Shown: positions 52,740 to 60,576 of the stretch, one piece after another
How positions within the stretch are numbered: position 1 is the stretch's first letter
Layout of the letters: every line of letters begins with the position of its first letter
Assembly (NCBI GenBank): GCA_026004195.1
Contig: BPIQ01000002.1
Span: 868,585-932,584 of the forward strand
Reading direction: 5' to 3'
Length of the DNA: 64,000 nt
From: Candidatus Binatia bacterium
GTDB lineage: Bacteria > Desulfobacterota > Binatia > HRBIN30 > BPIQ01
Translations under genes and position numbers: made by a program
The notes under the pieces: model-generated
Told to the model about the DNA's origin: nothing
The model's database searches: none
Seen by the model: only the letters and a program-made list of their open reading frames with translations

Positions 52740-53869
52740 TTCGCGCTTTTCGCGGCCCCCGGCCCGGAGAAGGCCGCAAGCTTCGCTTCCACCGTGGCGA
52801 GCAGCTCGTCGAACGAGCGGGCGAAGGCTTCGACACCTTCCACCTGCAGCCGTTCCATCACGGCGTCGAGATCGATGCCGAATTTCGGGAGCTCGTCGAG
52901 GAGCCACTTGGCCCCCTCGAGGTCGGTTTCGAGGCGGTTCGCCGCGACGCCGTGATCGCGGAACGCCTCGATGGTCGCCGGAGGCATCGTGTCGATCGTG
53001 TCCGGACCGATGAGCGCTTCGGCGTAGAGCACGTCGCTGTAACGGGGATTTTTCGTGCTCGTGCTGGCCCAGAGAGGACGTTGCACCCGCGCTCCCTTTT
53101 CTTCGAGCCGGCGGAAGCGCGGCCCGCGGAAAAGCTCCCGGAACTTTCCGTAGATGACCTTCGCGTTCGCGATCCCGGTCCTGCCGAGGAACTCCCTCGC
53201 CTCGGGCTTTTCCTCGAGCTCCTTGTCCACCGCCGTGTCGATGCGGCTCACGAAAACGCTGGCCACCGAGGCCACGCGGTCGAGCGGCTTTCCGGCCCGC
53301 GCTCTCCGCTCGATCCCTCGGAGGTACGCCTCGGCGACGGCGGTGTAGTGACGGAGGGAGAACATGAGCGTCACGTTGACCGGCACGTCCTCGGCCAGAA
53401 GCTCCTCGATCGCCGGGATGCCCTCGGGGGTGGCCGGTACCTTGATCATCACGTTCTCTCGGCCCACGGCCTGGTGGAGACGCCGCGCCTCGGCGATGGT
53501 TCCCTCGGTGTCGCGTGCCAGGTGGGGCGAGACCTCGAAGGAAACGTAGCCGTCCTTCCCGCCCGTCCGCTCGTAGACCTCGCGCAGGAGGTCCGCGGCG
53601 GCCCGGATGTCGTCGATGGCGAGCGCCTCGTAGGCTTCTTTCGGCGAGCGACCTTCGCGGGCGAGCCGTTCGAGGTCGCGGTCGTAGGTTTTTCCCGTCC
53701 GGATCGCCTTCTCGAAGATCGTGGGATTGGACGTCACGCCCGAAATCCCGTCTTCCTCGACGAGCCGCCGCAGCTCGCCCGACTCGAGAAGGTCGCGGCT
53801 GATGTTGTCGTACCAGACGGACTGGCCGAACGCCTGGATTTCTCGCAGCCGGTTCCTCTTCTCCGTCAT
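52736..53869 (-). CDS. tal: Transaldolase (TalB/actinobacterial-type, about 377 residues)
   Basis: Transaldolase moves a three-carbon dihydroxyacetone unit between sugar phosphates. The Schiff-base lysine is in ENVMIKVPATPEG, and SGVTSNPTIFEKAI and VNVTLMFSLRHYTAVAEAYLRG are typical strands. LWASTSTKNPRYSDVLYAEALIGPDTIDTMP is the phosphate-binding part. Length and the IQAFGQSVWYDNISRDLLESG start fit the longer type found in actinobacteria and cyanobacteria rather than E. coli TalB. GGAGG precedes ATG 53869. It overlaps rpiA downstream and lies 53 bases after glucokinase. Confidence 0.96.
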   Translation of the reverse strand: MTEKRNRLREIQAFGQSVWYDNISRDLLESGELRRLVEEDGISGVTSNPTIFEKAIRTGKTYDRDLERLAREGRSPKEAYEALAIDDIRAAADLLREVYERTGGKDGYVSFEVSPHLARDTEGTIAEARRLHQAVGRENVMIKVPATPEGIPAIEELLAEDVPVNVTLMFSLRHYTAVAEAYLRGIERRARAGKPLDRVASVASVFVSRIDTAVDKELEEKPEAREFLGRTGIANAKVIYGKFRELFRGPRFRRLEEKGARVQRPLWASTSTKNPRYSDVLYAEALIGPDTIDTMPPATIEAFRDHGVAANRLETDLEGAKWLLDELPKFGIDLDAVMERLQVEGVEAFARSFDELLATVEAKLAAFSGPGAAKSAK

Positions 53870-53922
53870 CGCGCCTCCTTTCCCCGCCCCTCCGTTCACT
53901 TTCCTCTTTCCGGACCGGTCTT

Positions 53923-54921
53923 TCAACCGGGCTCTCCGCCGAGAAGCCGGGCTGCGGCGTGCGCCGCACCGAGGCGCGCCACGTGGGGCTCGAGCACGAC
54001 GAAGACCGGAATCTCGGAGAGAAGCCACTCGAAGGGATCCTTCGCGCGGAAGGCCGCGACGAAGCCCCCTTCCCGGAGCTTCGGGAGAAGCTTCCCGGCG
54101 ATCCCGCCCGCCACGTAGACGCCGCCCAGGGCGAACGTCGCGAGCGCGAGGTTGCCCGCTTGAGAACCGTAGAGGGAAACGAAAAGGTCGACGGCCGCGG
54201 ACGAAGCCGGACACTCGCCACGCAAGGCACTCTCGCCGACGACGCGCGCCGGGTCTTCGTCTTCGAGTCGCGCCAAGACGGCCTGCGACGGCTCGATGCC
54301 CAGTTCCGAGACGACGAACCGGAAGATACGGTAGAGGCCCGGGCCCGAAAGCACGCGCTCGACGGAAGCCCGCCCCGTCTCCCTTCTCACGAAGGCGGCA
54401 AGGGCGCTCTCCCTTTCGTCCCGCGGAGCGAAATCGGCATGCCCGCCCTCGGTGGGGGACGGGTGGTAGGATCTACCGTCCCAGAAAAGAACGGCCTGAC
54501 CGAGGCCCGTCCCGGCTGCCAGAACGGCACGGTTTCCCTCGCGGGAGACTCCGCGCTGCAAGGGCTCGAGCTTCTCGGGAGGCAAGAAGAGAATCCCGAA
54601 TGCCGCCGCCTGGAGGTCGTTCCAGAGGCGGACCCGGGCACAACCGATGCTCTCGCAAAGACTCTGCGCATCGACCACCCACGGAAGATTCGTGATCCGG
54701 ACCGTAGTGCCCAGCACCGGTCCCGCGAGTCCGAAGGCCGCCGCCTCGACCTTGCCCTTCTGCCGGCCGAGGAAATCCCGGACGATTTCGTCGAGCGAGG
54801 CGAACTCCCGGCTCGGGTACGTGGCTTCTCGTTCGAGGGCCAGCTCTCCGGCCTCGGCCCGAAAAAGGCCCAGGCTCGTTTTGGTCCCGCCCACGTCGCC
54901 CGCGAGAACGAATGCGGCCAT
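53923..54921 (-). CDS. glk: Glucokinase (Glk family)
   Basis: A 332-residue ATP-dependent glucokinase of the Glk (not ROK) family. The phosphate loop is VLAGDVGGTKTSLGLF, the sugar site ITNLPWVVDAQSL with LWNDLQAAAFG, AAGTGLGQAVLFWDG, and the metal/glucose Glu in PTEGGHADFAPRDERE. YVAGGIAGKLLPKL is the second ATP contact. With tal and rpiA directly downstream the operon would feed glucose into glucose-6-phosphate and recycle pentose phosphates; zwf and gnd are not in this window. It is divergent from feoA across 300 bases. Confidence 0.95.
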   Translation of the reverse strand: MAAFVLAGDVGGTKTSLGLFRAEAGELALEREATYPSREFASLDEIVRDFLGRQKGKVEAAAFGLAGPVLGTTVRITNLPWVVDAQSLCESIGCARVRLWNDLQAAAFGILFLPPEKLEPLQRGVSREGNRAVLAAGTGLGQAVLFWDGRSYHPSPTEGGHADFAPRDERESALAAFVRRETGRASVERVLSGPGLYRIFRFVVSELGIEPSQAVLARLEDEDPARVVGESALRGECPASSAAVDLFVSLYGSQAGNLALATFALGGVYVAGGIAGKLLPKLREGGFVAAFRAKDPFEWLLSEIPVFVVLEPHVARLGAAHAAARLLGGEPG

Positions 54922-55185
54922 CGGAAAAACGGAGCCTATCCGCGTTGCGGCGAAGGCACGACTCGCCCGGCCATCCCTGCTCGACCGGAACGGACCGGAA
55001 CGTCGCCCCTGCGCGCACCCGCACCCTCACGACACGACTCGTCCCACCCGACCGAGTGGGGGTGGCCACGGAAAGAATCCGTGCCCTCTTCGGAGGCCAG
55101 CCGGTGGACATGTGCCCCGCGGGAAGTCGCGTGACGCCGTGATCCCGGGCGCTCGGTCCCGACCTCCCGGCCCCCGGGCAGGCTG

Positions 55186-55214
55186 TTGATTTTGAGAATC
55201 GTTTTCATCATTAT
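55186..55214 (+). promoter_or_regulatory. feoA promoter with overlapping Fur box
   Basis: TTGATT (55186-55191) and CATTAT (55209-55214) form a promoter with a 17-base spacer. Between them lies a Fur-type 7-1-7 inverted repeat, TGAGAAT-C-GTTTTCA (55193-55207), matching the consensus TGATAAT-N-ATTATCA well. Fur bound here would block RNA polymerase under iron-replete conditions. Transcription from this promoter should start at or within a base or so of ATG 55222, with no ribosome-binding site, so the message is probably leaderless. Confidence 0.72.
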
Positions 55215-55221
55215 CCGTCCC

Positions 55222-55452
55222 ATGGAGCGCACGCTCGCCGACCTCCGTCCCGACCAGGAAGCCCGCATCCGGGGCCTTCTCGGGTCGAACGGCATCACGC
55301 AGCGCCTCGCCGAGCTGGGCTTCACTCCGGGACAGAAAGTCCGCGTCGTTCGCTATGCCCCGCTCGGGGACCCGATGCAAGTGCGCTTGCGCGGTTTCGA
55401 CCTGGCCGTACGCCGGAACGAAGCGCGCCGTGTGCTCCTGGAGGCGGAGTGA
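55222..55452 (+). CDS. feoA: FeoA family ferrous iron transport protein
   Basis: A 76-residue SH3-like cytoplasmic partner of FeoB. MERTLADLRPDQEARIRGLLGSNGITQRLAELGFTPGQKVRVVRYAPLGDPMQVRLRGFDLAVRRNEARRVLLEAE-type pattern: KLGF-like ELGFTPGQ, PLGDPMxVRLRG and the A-x-R-RNEA end are all present. The longer frame from a TTG at 55186 is rejected because it runs through the promoter and Fur box. Its stop overlaps the feoB GTG (GTGA), fixing the operon order. Confidence 0.95.
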   Translation: MERTLADLRPDQEARIRGLLGSNGITQRLAELGFTPGQKVRVVRYAPLGDPMQVRLRGFDLAVRRNEARRVLLEAE

Positions 55453-57674
55453 ACGCACCCGTTCCCCTCTCCACGACGCCGGAGGCGACTCGGCCGGAAA
55501 AACCCGCCGCGCGCCGGGAAGAAGCGCGGCCGATTCGCGTCGCCGTCGTCGGAAACCCCAACACGGGAAAAACGACCCTTTTCAACGCGCTCACGGGTCT
55601 GCGGCACCGGACGGCCAACTACCCCGGGGTCACGATCGAAAGCGCCGTCGGCGAAACGGAAGTCGCGGGCCGAAAGCTCGTCCTGGTGGACCTGCCCGGG
55701 TCCTACTCCCTCGCGCCGCAGGCTCCGGACGAGCTCGTCGCGGTCGAAGTCCTTCTCGGGAAGGCTCCGGGGACGGAACCACCCGACGTCGTCCTCTGCG
55801 TGGTCGACGCGAGCAACCTCGAGCGGAACCTCTACCTGGTGAGCCAGGTGCTCGAGATCGGCCGGCCCGTCGTCGTCGCACTCACGATGACGGACGTGGC
55901 CCGGCGGCAAGGGGTGCAGATCGACGTCGCGAGACTCGCGGGCCGGCTCGGCGTGCCGGTCGTCCCCGTGCTCGCGCACCGCAGGATCGGAGTGGAACGG
56001 CTTCGAGCAGCGCTCCTCGAAGCTGCGACAGGAGGAAGCCCGGGCCGCAGGCACGTGATTCTGCCGGAACTTTTCGAGCGGAAAGTCGCCGAGCTCTCGC
56101 GGTCCCTCGCATCGAACGGCTCGGACGGGGTACCGCGTTTTCTCCTGGAGAGGCTTCTCCTCGACGTCGAAGGCTACGTCGAAAGGGAGCTCGGGCGAGC
56201 GTACGGGCCGGGTCTCACCGACCAGGTCCGCAGAATGCGCGAGGAACTCGCCCGAGCCGGCTTCCGCGTCCCGCACCTCGAGGTCGAAAGGCGCTACGAC
56301 TGGATCGCGTCGGTCGTCCGCGACGTCGTCCGCCGGTCCGAAGTGGGCGGCGAGACCTGGACCGATCGGATCGACCGGGTCGTCACACACAAGGTCTGGG
56401 GGGCTCTTCTCTTCCTCGGCTCCATGGCGCTCGTCTTCCAGGCCATCTTCTCCTGGGCCGTTCCTCTGATGGACCTCCTCGACGCGGCCTTCGGGCGGCT
56501 CGGGGCGGCCGTGGGAGCCGCCCTGCCCGAGGGGCCCGTCCGCAGCCTGCTCGTCGACGGCGTCATCGGCGGGGTGGGTGCCGTCGTCGTCTTCCTGCCG
56601 CAGATCGCCATCCTCTTCGGTCTCCTCACCGTCCTCGAAGACTCGGGCTACATGGCCCGGGCCGCCTTTCTCATGGACCGCATCATGGCGAGCTTCGGCC
56701 TCTCCGGGCGCAGTTTCCTGCCCCTTCTTTCCTCCTTCGCCTGCGCGGTGCCCGGGATCATGTCGACCCGAGCCATCGAAAACCGGCGCGACAGGCTCGC
56801 CACGATTCTGATCGCGCCGCTCATGAGCTGTAGCGCGCGGCTTCCGGTCTACGTCCTTTTCATCTCGGCCTTCGTGCCCGCGAAGACCGTCTGGGGGTTC
56901 GTGGGACTCCAGGGCCTCACGCTCTTCTCCCTCTACATGCTCGGCCTCGTCGTCGCGCCGCTCGTGGCCTACCTCCTCAAACGCACGCTTCTTCGCGGAC
57001 CGGCGGTCCCGTTCCTGCTCGAACTTCCCGCATACAAGCTGCCCTCGTGGCGCGTCGTCCTTTTCCGGATGTACGACCGGAGCTGGGCTTTTCTGCGCCG
57101 GGCGGGGACGATCATCCTCGCGTCGACGATCCTGGTGTGGGCCCTTTCCTACTATCCGGCGCACCGGGAAGTTCGCGAGGAGTTCGAGCTCTTGCGGAGC
57201 CGGGCGACACCCGAAGAGATCGCCCGACTGGAAGCGCTCGAAGCGGGCGAGCGACTCCGGCGGAGTTTTCTCGGCCGTGCAGGCCATCTGATCGAACCCG
57301 TCGTCGCTCCGCTGGGTTGGGACTGGAAAATCGGGATGGCGACGATCGCGAGCTTCCCGGCCCGCGAAGTGGTCATCGCTGCCCTCGGTACCATCTACAA
57401 CGTCGGAAGTCGGAACGGCGAAGACGCCATGGCACTCCGGGACGCGCTGCGTGCGGAGCGGAGACCGGACGGCCGGCCGGTTTTCACGACGGCCGTCGCA
57501 CTCTCGATCATGGTGTTCTTCGCTCTCTGCTGCCAGTGCGTGGCCACGCTCGCCACGATCCGGCGCGAGACGAACTCGTGGACGTATCCCGCGTTCACGT
57601 TCGCGTACATGACGACCCTGGCCTACCTGGGTGCGTTCCTCGCCTACCGGGTGGGGACGGCTCTCGGGCTTTGA
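55449..57674 (+). CDS. feoB: FeoB ferrous iron transporter
   Basis: A 741-residue Fe(II) uptake protein of the inner membrane: N-terminal G domain (G1 GNPNTGKTT residues 36-44, G2 region TANYPGVTIES, G3 DLPG 81-84), a helical GDI-like domain, then two Gate domains (FLPLLSSFACAVPGIMSTRAIENRRDRLATILIAPLMSCSARLPVY and a C-terminal copy with ARE). The G4 motif that normally reads NxxD is ALTMTD here, with Thr in place of Asn, which could change guanine-nucleotide specificity. GTG 55449 overlaps feoA. A small Cys-rich protein gene follows after 11 bases, completing a typical feo operon. Confidence 0.96.
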   Translation: MNAPVPLSTTPEATRPEKPAARREEARPIRVAVVGNPNTGKTTLFNALTGLRHRTANYPGVTIESAVGETEVAGRKLVLVDLPGSYSLAPQAPDELVAVEVLLGKAPGTEPPDVVLCVVDASNLERNLYLVSQVLEIGRPVVVALTMTDVARRQGVQIDVARLAGRLGVPVVPVLAHRRIGVERLRAALLEAATGGSPGRRHVILPELFERKVAELSRSLASNGSDGVPRFLLERLLLDVEGYVERELGRAYGPGLTDQVRRMREELARAGFRVPHLEVERRYDWIASVVRDVVRRSEVGGETWTDRIDRVVTHKVWGALLFLGSMALVFQAIFSWAVPLMDLLDAAFGRLGAAVGAALPEGPVRSLLVDGVIGGVGAVVVFLPQIAILFGLLTVLEDSGYMARAAFLMDRIMASFGLSGRSFLPLLSSFACAVPGIMSTRAIENRRDRLATILIAPLMSCSARLPVYVLFISAFVPAKTVWGFVGLQGLTLFSLYMLGLVVAPLVAYLLKRTLLRGPAVPFLLELPAYKLPSWRVVLFRMYDRSWAFLRRAGTIILASTILVWALSYYPAHREVREEFELLRSRATPEEIARLEALEAGERLRRSFLGRAGHLIEPVVAPLGWDWKIGMATIASFPAREVVIAALGTIYNVGSRNGEDAMALRDALRAERRPDGRPVFTTAVALSIMVFFALCCQCVATLATIRRETNSWTYPAFTFAYMTTLAYLGAFLAYRVGTALGL

Positions 57675-57685
57675 GGACACGCGCC

Positions 57686-57826
57686 GTGGACACGCAAACC
57701 CTCCTCCTCCTTCCGATCGTCGTCGCGGCCGGCGCCTACGTGGCCTACTCCCTTCTGGGCCGCCGGCGCCGAGGAGGCTGCGAGAGCTGCCCCGGGAACC
57801 CCGCGCGCAAGGACGACTACGTGTGA
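57686..57826 (+). CDS. FeoB-associated Cys-rich small membrane protein
   Basis: A 46-residue protein starting at GTG 57686: one hydrophobic helix (LLLLPIVVAAGAYVAYSLL), a basic stretch GRRRRGG, then CESCPGNP with two Cys, and KDDYV at the end. This matches the FeoB-associated Cys-rich membrane protein family (FeoC-like in position, different in fold). GAGG is about nine bases upstream. Position 11 bases after feoB and before a terminator shows that it belongs to the operon. Likely role: iron sensing or FeoB complex stabilisation, unproven. Confidence 0.85.
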   Translation: MDTQTLLLLPIVVAAGAYVAYSLLGRRRRGGCESCPGNPARKDDYV

Positions 57827-57911
57827 ACTCCGGCGCCGACGGTCCCGGCCGAGTTCCCCACCGCCGCCGATCTCGAGCAGGCTTGCCCGAAAAAGGTTCC
57901 GAACTGGGGAG

Positions 57912-57932
57912 ACACCCACGCCGGGGTGTTTT
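57912..57932 (+). terminator. Intrinsic terminator of the feo operon
   Basis: ACACCC (57912-57917), six-base loop ACGCCG, GGGTGT (57924-57929) followed by TTT. It lies 85 bases after the small Feo gene and before the convergent SGNH gene. The stem is short but perfect. Confidence 0.6.
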
Positions 57933-57970
57933 CCGGGAACTTCGCCTCGCTTTTCCTCCGGCACGGGAGC

Positions 57971-57996
57971 GCGGGCCGGCAGGTCGACCGGCCCGC
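57971..57996 (-). terminator. Perfect inverted repeat just downstream of the SGNH-like gene
   Basis: GCGGGCCGG (57971-57979) and CCGGCCCGC (57988-57996) form a 9-bp stem with an eight-base loop. It ends four bases beyond the SGNH gene stop. It lacks a T-tract in either direction, so it may stabilise the 3' end rather than terminate by itself. Confidence 0.4.
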
Positions 57997-57999
57997 GGA

Positions 58000-59169
58000 C
58001 TACTTCTTCGGTGCCGAAGCGTGCAGGTGCTCGAAGATTTTCCGTGCGACGATCGCGTTCCCCTCGGGCGAGACATGGCAGAAGTCGATGTAGAAAGGAC
58101 GGTCGCCGTCGAAAGTTCCGGTGAGGTCGAGGACGGACGAACGGATCGGGTGGGAAGCGAGACGCTCTCGGATTTTCTCGTAGACGAGGCGGAAGGTCGG
58201 CCGGATCCCGAAGGGCTTTTCCAGGCGAGAGCCCAGGTGCTTCGTATAAGGGCGGCCTTCGAAAGCCACGGGCTGCAATACCGGCAGGAAACGCCCGCCG
58301 TGAGCCTCGACCAGAATCTTCGCCATCTGCCAGTTCGCCAGAAGGTTCTGGGCGATCAGGTCGGTCTTTTTCTCGTCGCAGGGGCAGTCGAAGGTGGAAC
58401 ACTCCCCGCGCGCTTTGCGGAAAAATTCCAGCTTCTGGATCTCCGCAGAAAGTGCGATCAGGTGCTCCAGGAAAAGAGCCCGGAGGGCTCGAAGCAGTCC
58501 CACGGATCTCCCGTGCTTTGCCGCCTCCCGCAGGTAGTTCACCCTGGCATGGCCCGGCACCACGTCCGTGAGCCGGGTGCATTGATGGTAGACGTCGTTC
58601 GCGCCGTCGTAGAAGACCACGACGTCCGGCCGGTGTCCGAGTGCGTAGAGTGTCACGAGCTGATCCAGCCCCTGGCGGCTGTTCCAGGCCGTCTCCGCGT
58701 AGTTCTCCACCGCATAGCGAGGTTCGAGACGGGCGAAGAGTGAGGGAATCGTGTGGGCGTCGTCGGAGCCTGTCCCCCACATGGCGGAGCCGCCGAAAAA
58801 GTACACGCTCCCGACTTTGGGACGCGACGGATCCGGGTCCACCGTCCGTCGCCGACCTTGTGTGTCGATTCGAAGCGTCACTCCCTCGAAGGGATCGCGT
58901 CGCCAGCCCACGAAGGGCCGGTAGCTCACGGTGGTGCTACGGAACTCCTCGAAAACGACCCTGGCGTACTCTCGATTCCCCTCGTAAACGGGAAGTTTCC
59001 AGCGATTGTCGCCCGCGAGGCCTCCGGGACGTTCGACCCACGCCAAGACGGCCCCGGTGATCGTATTGACGGAAAAAAGCAGGGCCAGAGTGACGAGGAG
59101 ATTCAGCCAGACCCACCGCGCCACTGTTTTCGCACGCGCTGGATCGAAGCGGCGAAAAGGGTCCGGCAT
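58000..59169 (-). CDS. SGNH/GDSL-type hydrolase-like membrane-anchored protein
   Basis: A 389-residue protein with an N-terminal membrane helix (VWLNLLVTLALLFSVNTITGAVLAWV) and a large soluble domain. VYFFGGSAMWGTGSDDAHTIPSLFARLE resembles SGNH block I (GGSxxxG), VVVFYDGANDVYH is block III (GxND), and FYIDFCHVSPEGNAIVA carries the DxxH of block V, so the catalytic Ser, Asn, Asp and His are all plausible. Such proteins are linked to O-acetyl or lipid esterase activity on envelope glycans. ATG 59169 follows GCAGG; longer starts exist. No glycosyltransferase cluster is adjacent. Confidence 0.78.
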   Translation of the reverse strand: MPDPFRRFDPARAKTVARWVWLNLLVTLALLFSVNTITGAVLAWVERPGGLAGDNRWKLPVYEGNREYARVVFEEFRSTTVSYRPFVGWRRDPFEGVTLRIDTQGRRRTVDPDPSRPKVGSVYFFGGSAMWGTGSDDAHTIPSLFARLEPRYAVENYAETAWNSRQGLDQLVTLYALGHRPDVVVFYDGANDVYHQCTRLTDVVPGHARVNYLREAAKHGRSVGLLRALRALFLEHLIALSAEIQKLEFFRKARGECSTFDCPCDEKKTDLIAQNLLANWQMAKILVEAHGGRFLPVLQPVAFEGRPYTKHLGSRLEKPFGIRPTFRLVYEKIRERLASHPIRSSVLDLTGTFDGDRPFYIDFCHVSPEGNAIVARKIFEHLHASAPKK

Positions 59170-59349
59170 CCTGCATCGAGACAAAATCCGCGAACGAAAA
59201 AGTTGCACCACCGTTTCGCCTCCCGCAATGCCCCGTGGGCGGCTCCCCCGAAATATCGACCGCGTCGAGTCGCCGGGGTACGCGACCCGCAACGATCAAG
59301 ATTAGCCCCGCGCACGCGAAACGTCGACGACAACGCGACACACTCTCGG

Positions 59350-60576
59350 CTACCCCACACCTAGGGCGTGGACGAACCCGACGAGGTCCGCGGCGTCCAC
59401 CGAGCCGTCTTCGTTGACGTCGGCTCCCGTGCAAACCGGGAAAATCCCGGCGCAGAAAGCCGTCGCTTCGTCTCCGTCGAAGATCTCGGCGAGGAGAAGT
59501 TCGAGGTCCGAGGATTCGAGAAAGCCGTCTCCGTCCACGTCGCCCGCCGAGGAAGGACAACAGCGGGCGGGCTCCGGGGTCGGGGAGGCCGGCACGGGCG
59601 TGGGTGTCGGAAGCCGAGGAGTCGGCGTGGCCGACGGAGTGGGGGTGGGGCTCGCCGTAGCCGCTCCCGGGGAGGTCGGGGTCGGAGTGGGACGAGGCGA
59701 AGAAGTGGGGGTCGAGCTCGGACCTAGCGGCGGCGTCGGATAGGCAGTCGGCGTAGGCGCTTCGGGCCAGGGGCAAGAATGGATGGCCACGACGGCGTCG
59801 AGGTCGAAGCCGGCCGTTCCCGGGCCGGGCAGCCGATTGCCGGGATCCTCGACCAGGTCACCCGCATCCAGGATCCGCACGAATGCGGCCCACTCGAGCC
59901 CCACGGCGGCGAGATCGAAAGAATCTCCGCCGGAAATCCGCGGATCGGTGGGATCGATCCCGTTCGACGTGTTCGAAAGGACCGGCGTGCGACCGGCCAA
60001 CCCTTCCCAGCTCACGGGGTCGAAGGGAAAGGTGCGGAAGTCCTTCCCGTCGCGACTTGCCGCCACGATGCCGAGCTCCGCGAACACGCCCGTGCCGAAA
60101 CGAAAAGGGTTCTCGAAGACGGTGAAGTCCGGGCCGGGGCCGTCGCAGATCACCTCGTCGAGAAAACCGAGGACGATCTCCCCGCCGTGGCCGAGCGAGA
60201 GAACGTCGAGGGAACCCTGGCTCTCCCCGCCTCCCTCCGGCGGGCCCAGCACCACCTGCGGGAACCGGTCTTGCCCGTAGCCGGCACCGGGCCCGGGGTG
60301 GAAAGCAACGACGGAATCCGCGAAGGGATCGGCGAAAGACGGGGCGGCGAAAGAAAGCAAGGCGGCAAAGGCAAGACTCGGAAAGAAACGAGCGCGGACG
60401 AAAGAAAGAAAAGCGGCCAGACCGCGACCCGAGAGCGAGAAGGCGGGAGCAAGTCTTCGGTTCCGCCCCGTCCAACGAGCGCCCCTCGAAGGCCGGGGAG
60501 GCCGGCTCCCGGCCCGGCGACCGGAAGCCGGCCGATCCCCTTCAGGAACTCGGGAGACAGACGAGCCGCAAGGCAT
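59350..60576 (-). CDS. Secreted surface protein with Thr/Pro linker and C-terminal dockerin-like domain
   Basis: Signal peptide core (FFPSLAFAALLSFAAPSFA) near residues 64-82, then a globular domain of about 175 residues with DSVVAFHPGPGAGYGQDRFPQVVLGPPEGGG, DVLSLGHGGEIVLGFLD, DGPGPDFTVFENPF and WAAFVRILD. A Thr/Pro/Ser linker of about 80 residues follows, then two Ca-binding dockerin-type repeats, DVDGDGFLESSDLELLLAEIF and DVNEDGSVDAADLVGFVHAL. The globular part resembles proteins annotated as cell surface protein that accompany cobalamin-uptake genes in other phyla (recalled, unverified). The start codon is uncertain: ATG 60576 overlaps the upstream gene by 35 bases and leaves a long charged region before the signal core. 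It is second in the riboswitch-controlled operon. Confidence 0.78.
   Translation of the reverse strand: MPCGSSVSRVPEGDRPASGRRAGSRPPRPSRGARWTGRNRRLAPAFSLSGRGLAAFLSFVRARFFPSLAFAALLSFAAPSFADPFADSVVAFHPGPGAGYGQDRFPQVVLGPPEGGGESQGSLDVLSLGHGGEIVLGFLDEVICDGPGPDFTVFENPFRFGTGVFAELGIVAASRDGKDFRTFPFDPVSWEGLAGRTPVLSNTSNGIDPTDPRISGGDSFDLAAVGLEWAAFVRILDAGDLVEDPGNRLPGPGTAGFDLDAVVAIHSCPWPEAPTPTAYPTPPLGPSSTPTSSPRPTPTPTSPGAATASPTPTPSATPTPRLPTPTPVPASPTPEPARCCPSSAGDVDGDGFLESSDLELLLAEIFDGDEATAFCAGIFPVCTGADVNEDGSVDAADLVGFVHALGVG

Noticed and set aside
55186-55221. feoA start at the upstream TTG (55186)
   Set aside because: It would make the promoter and Fur box part of the protein and add 12 hydrophobic residues not seen in FeoA.
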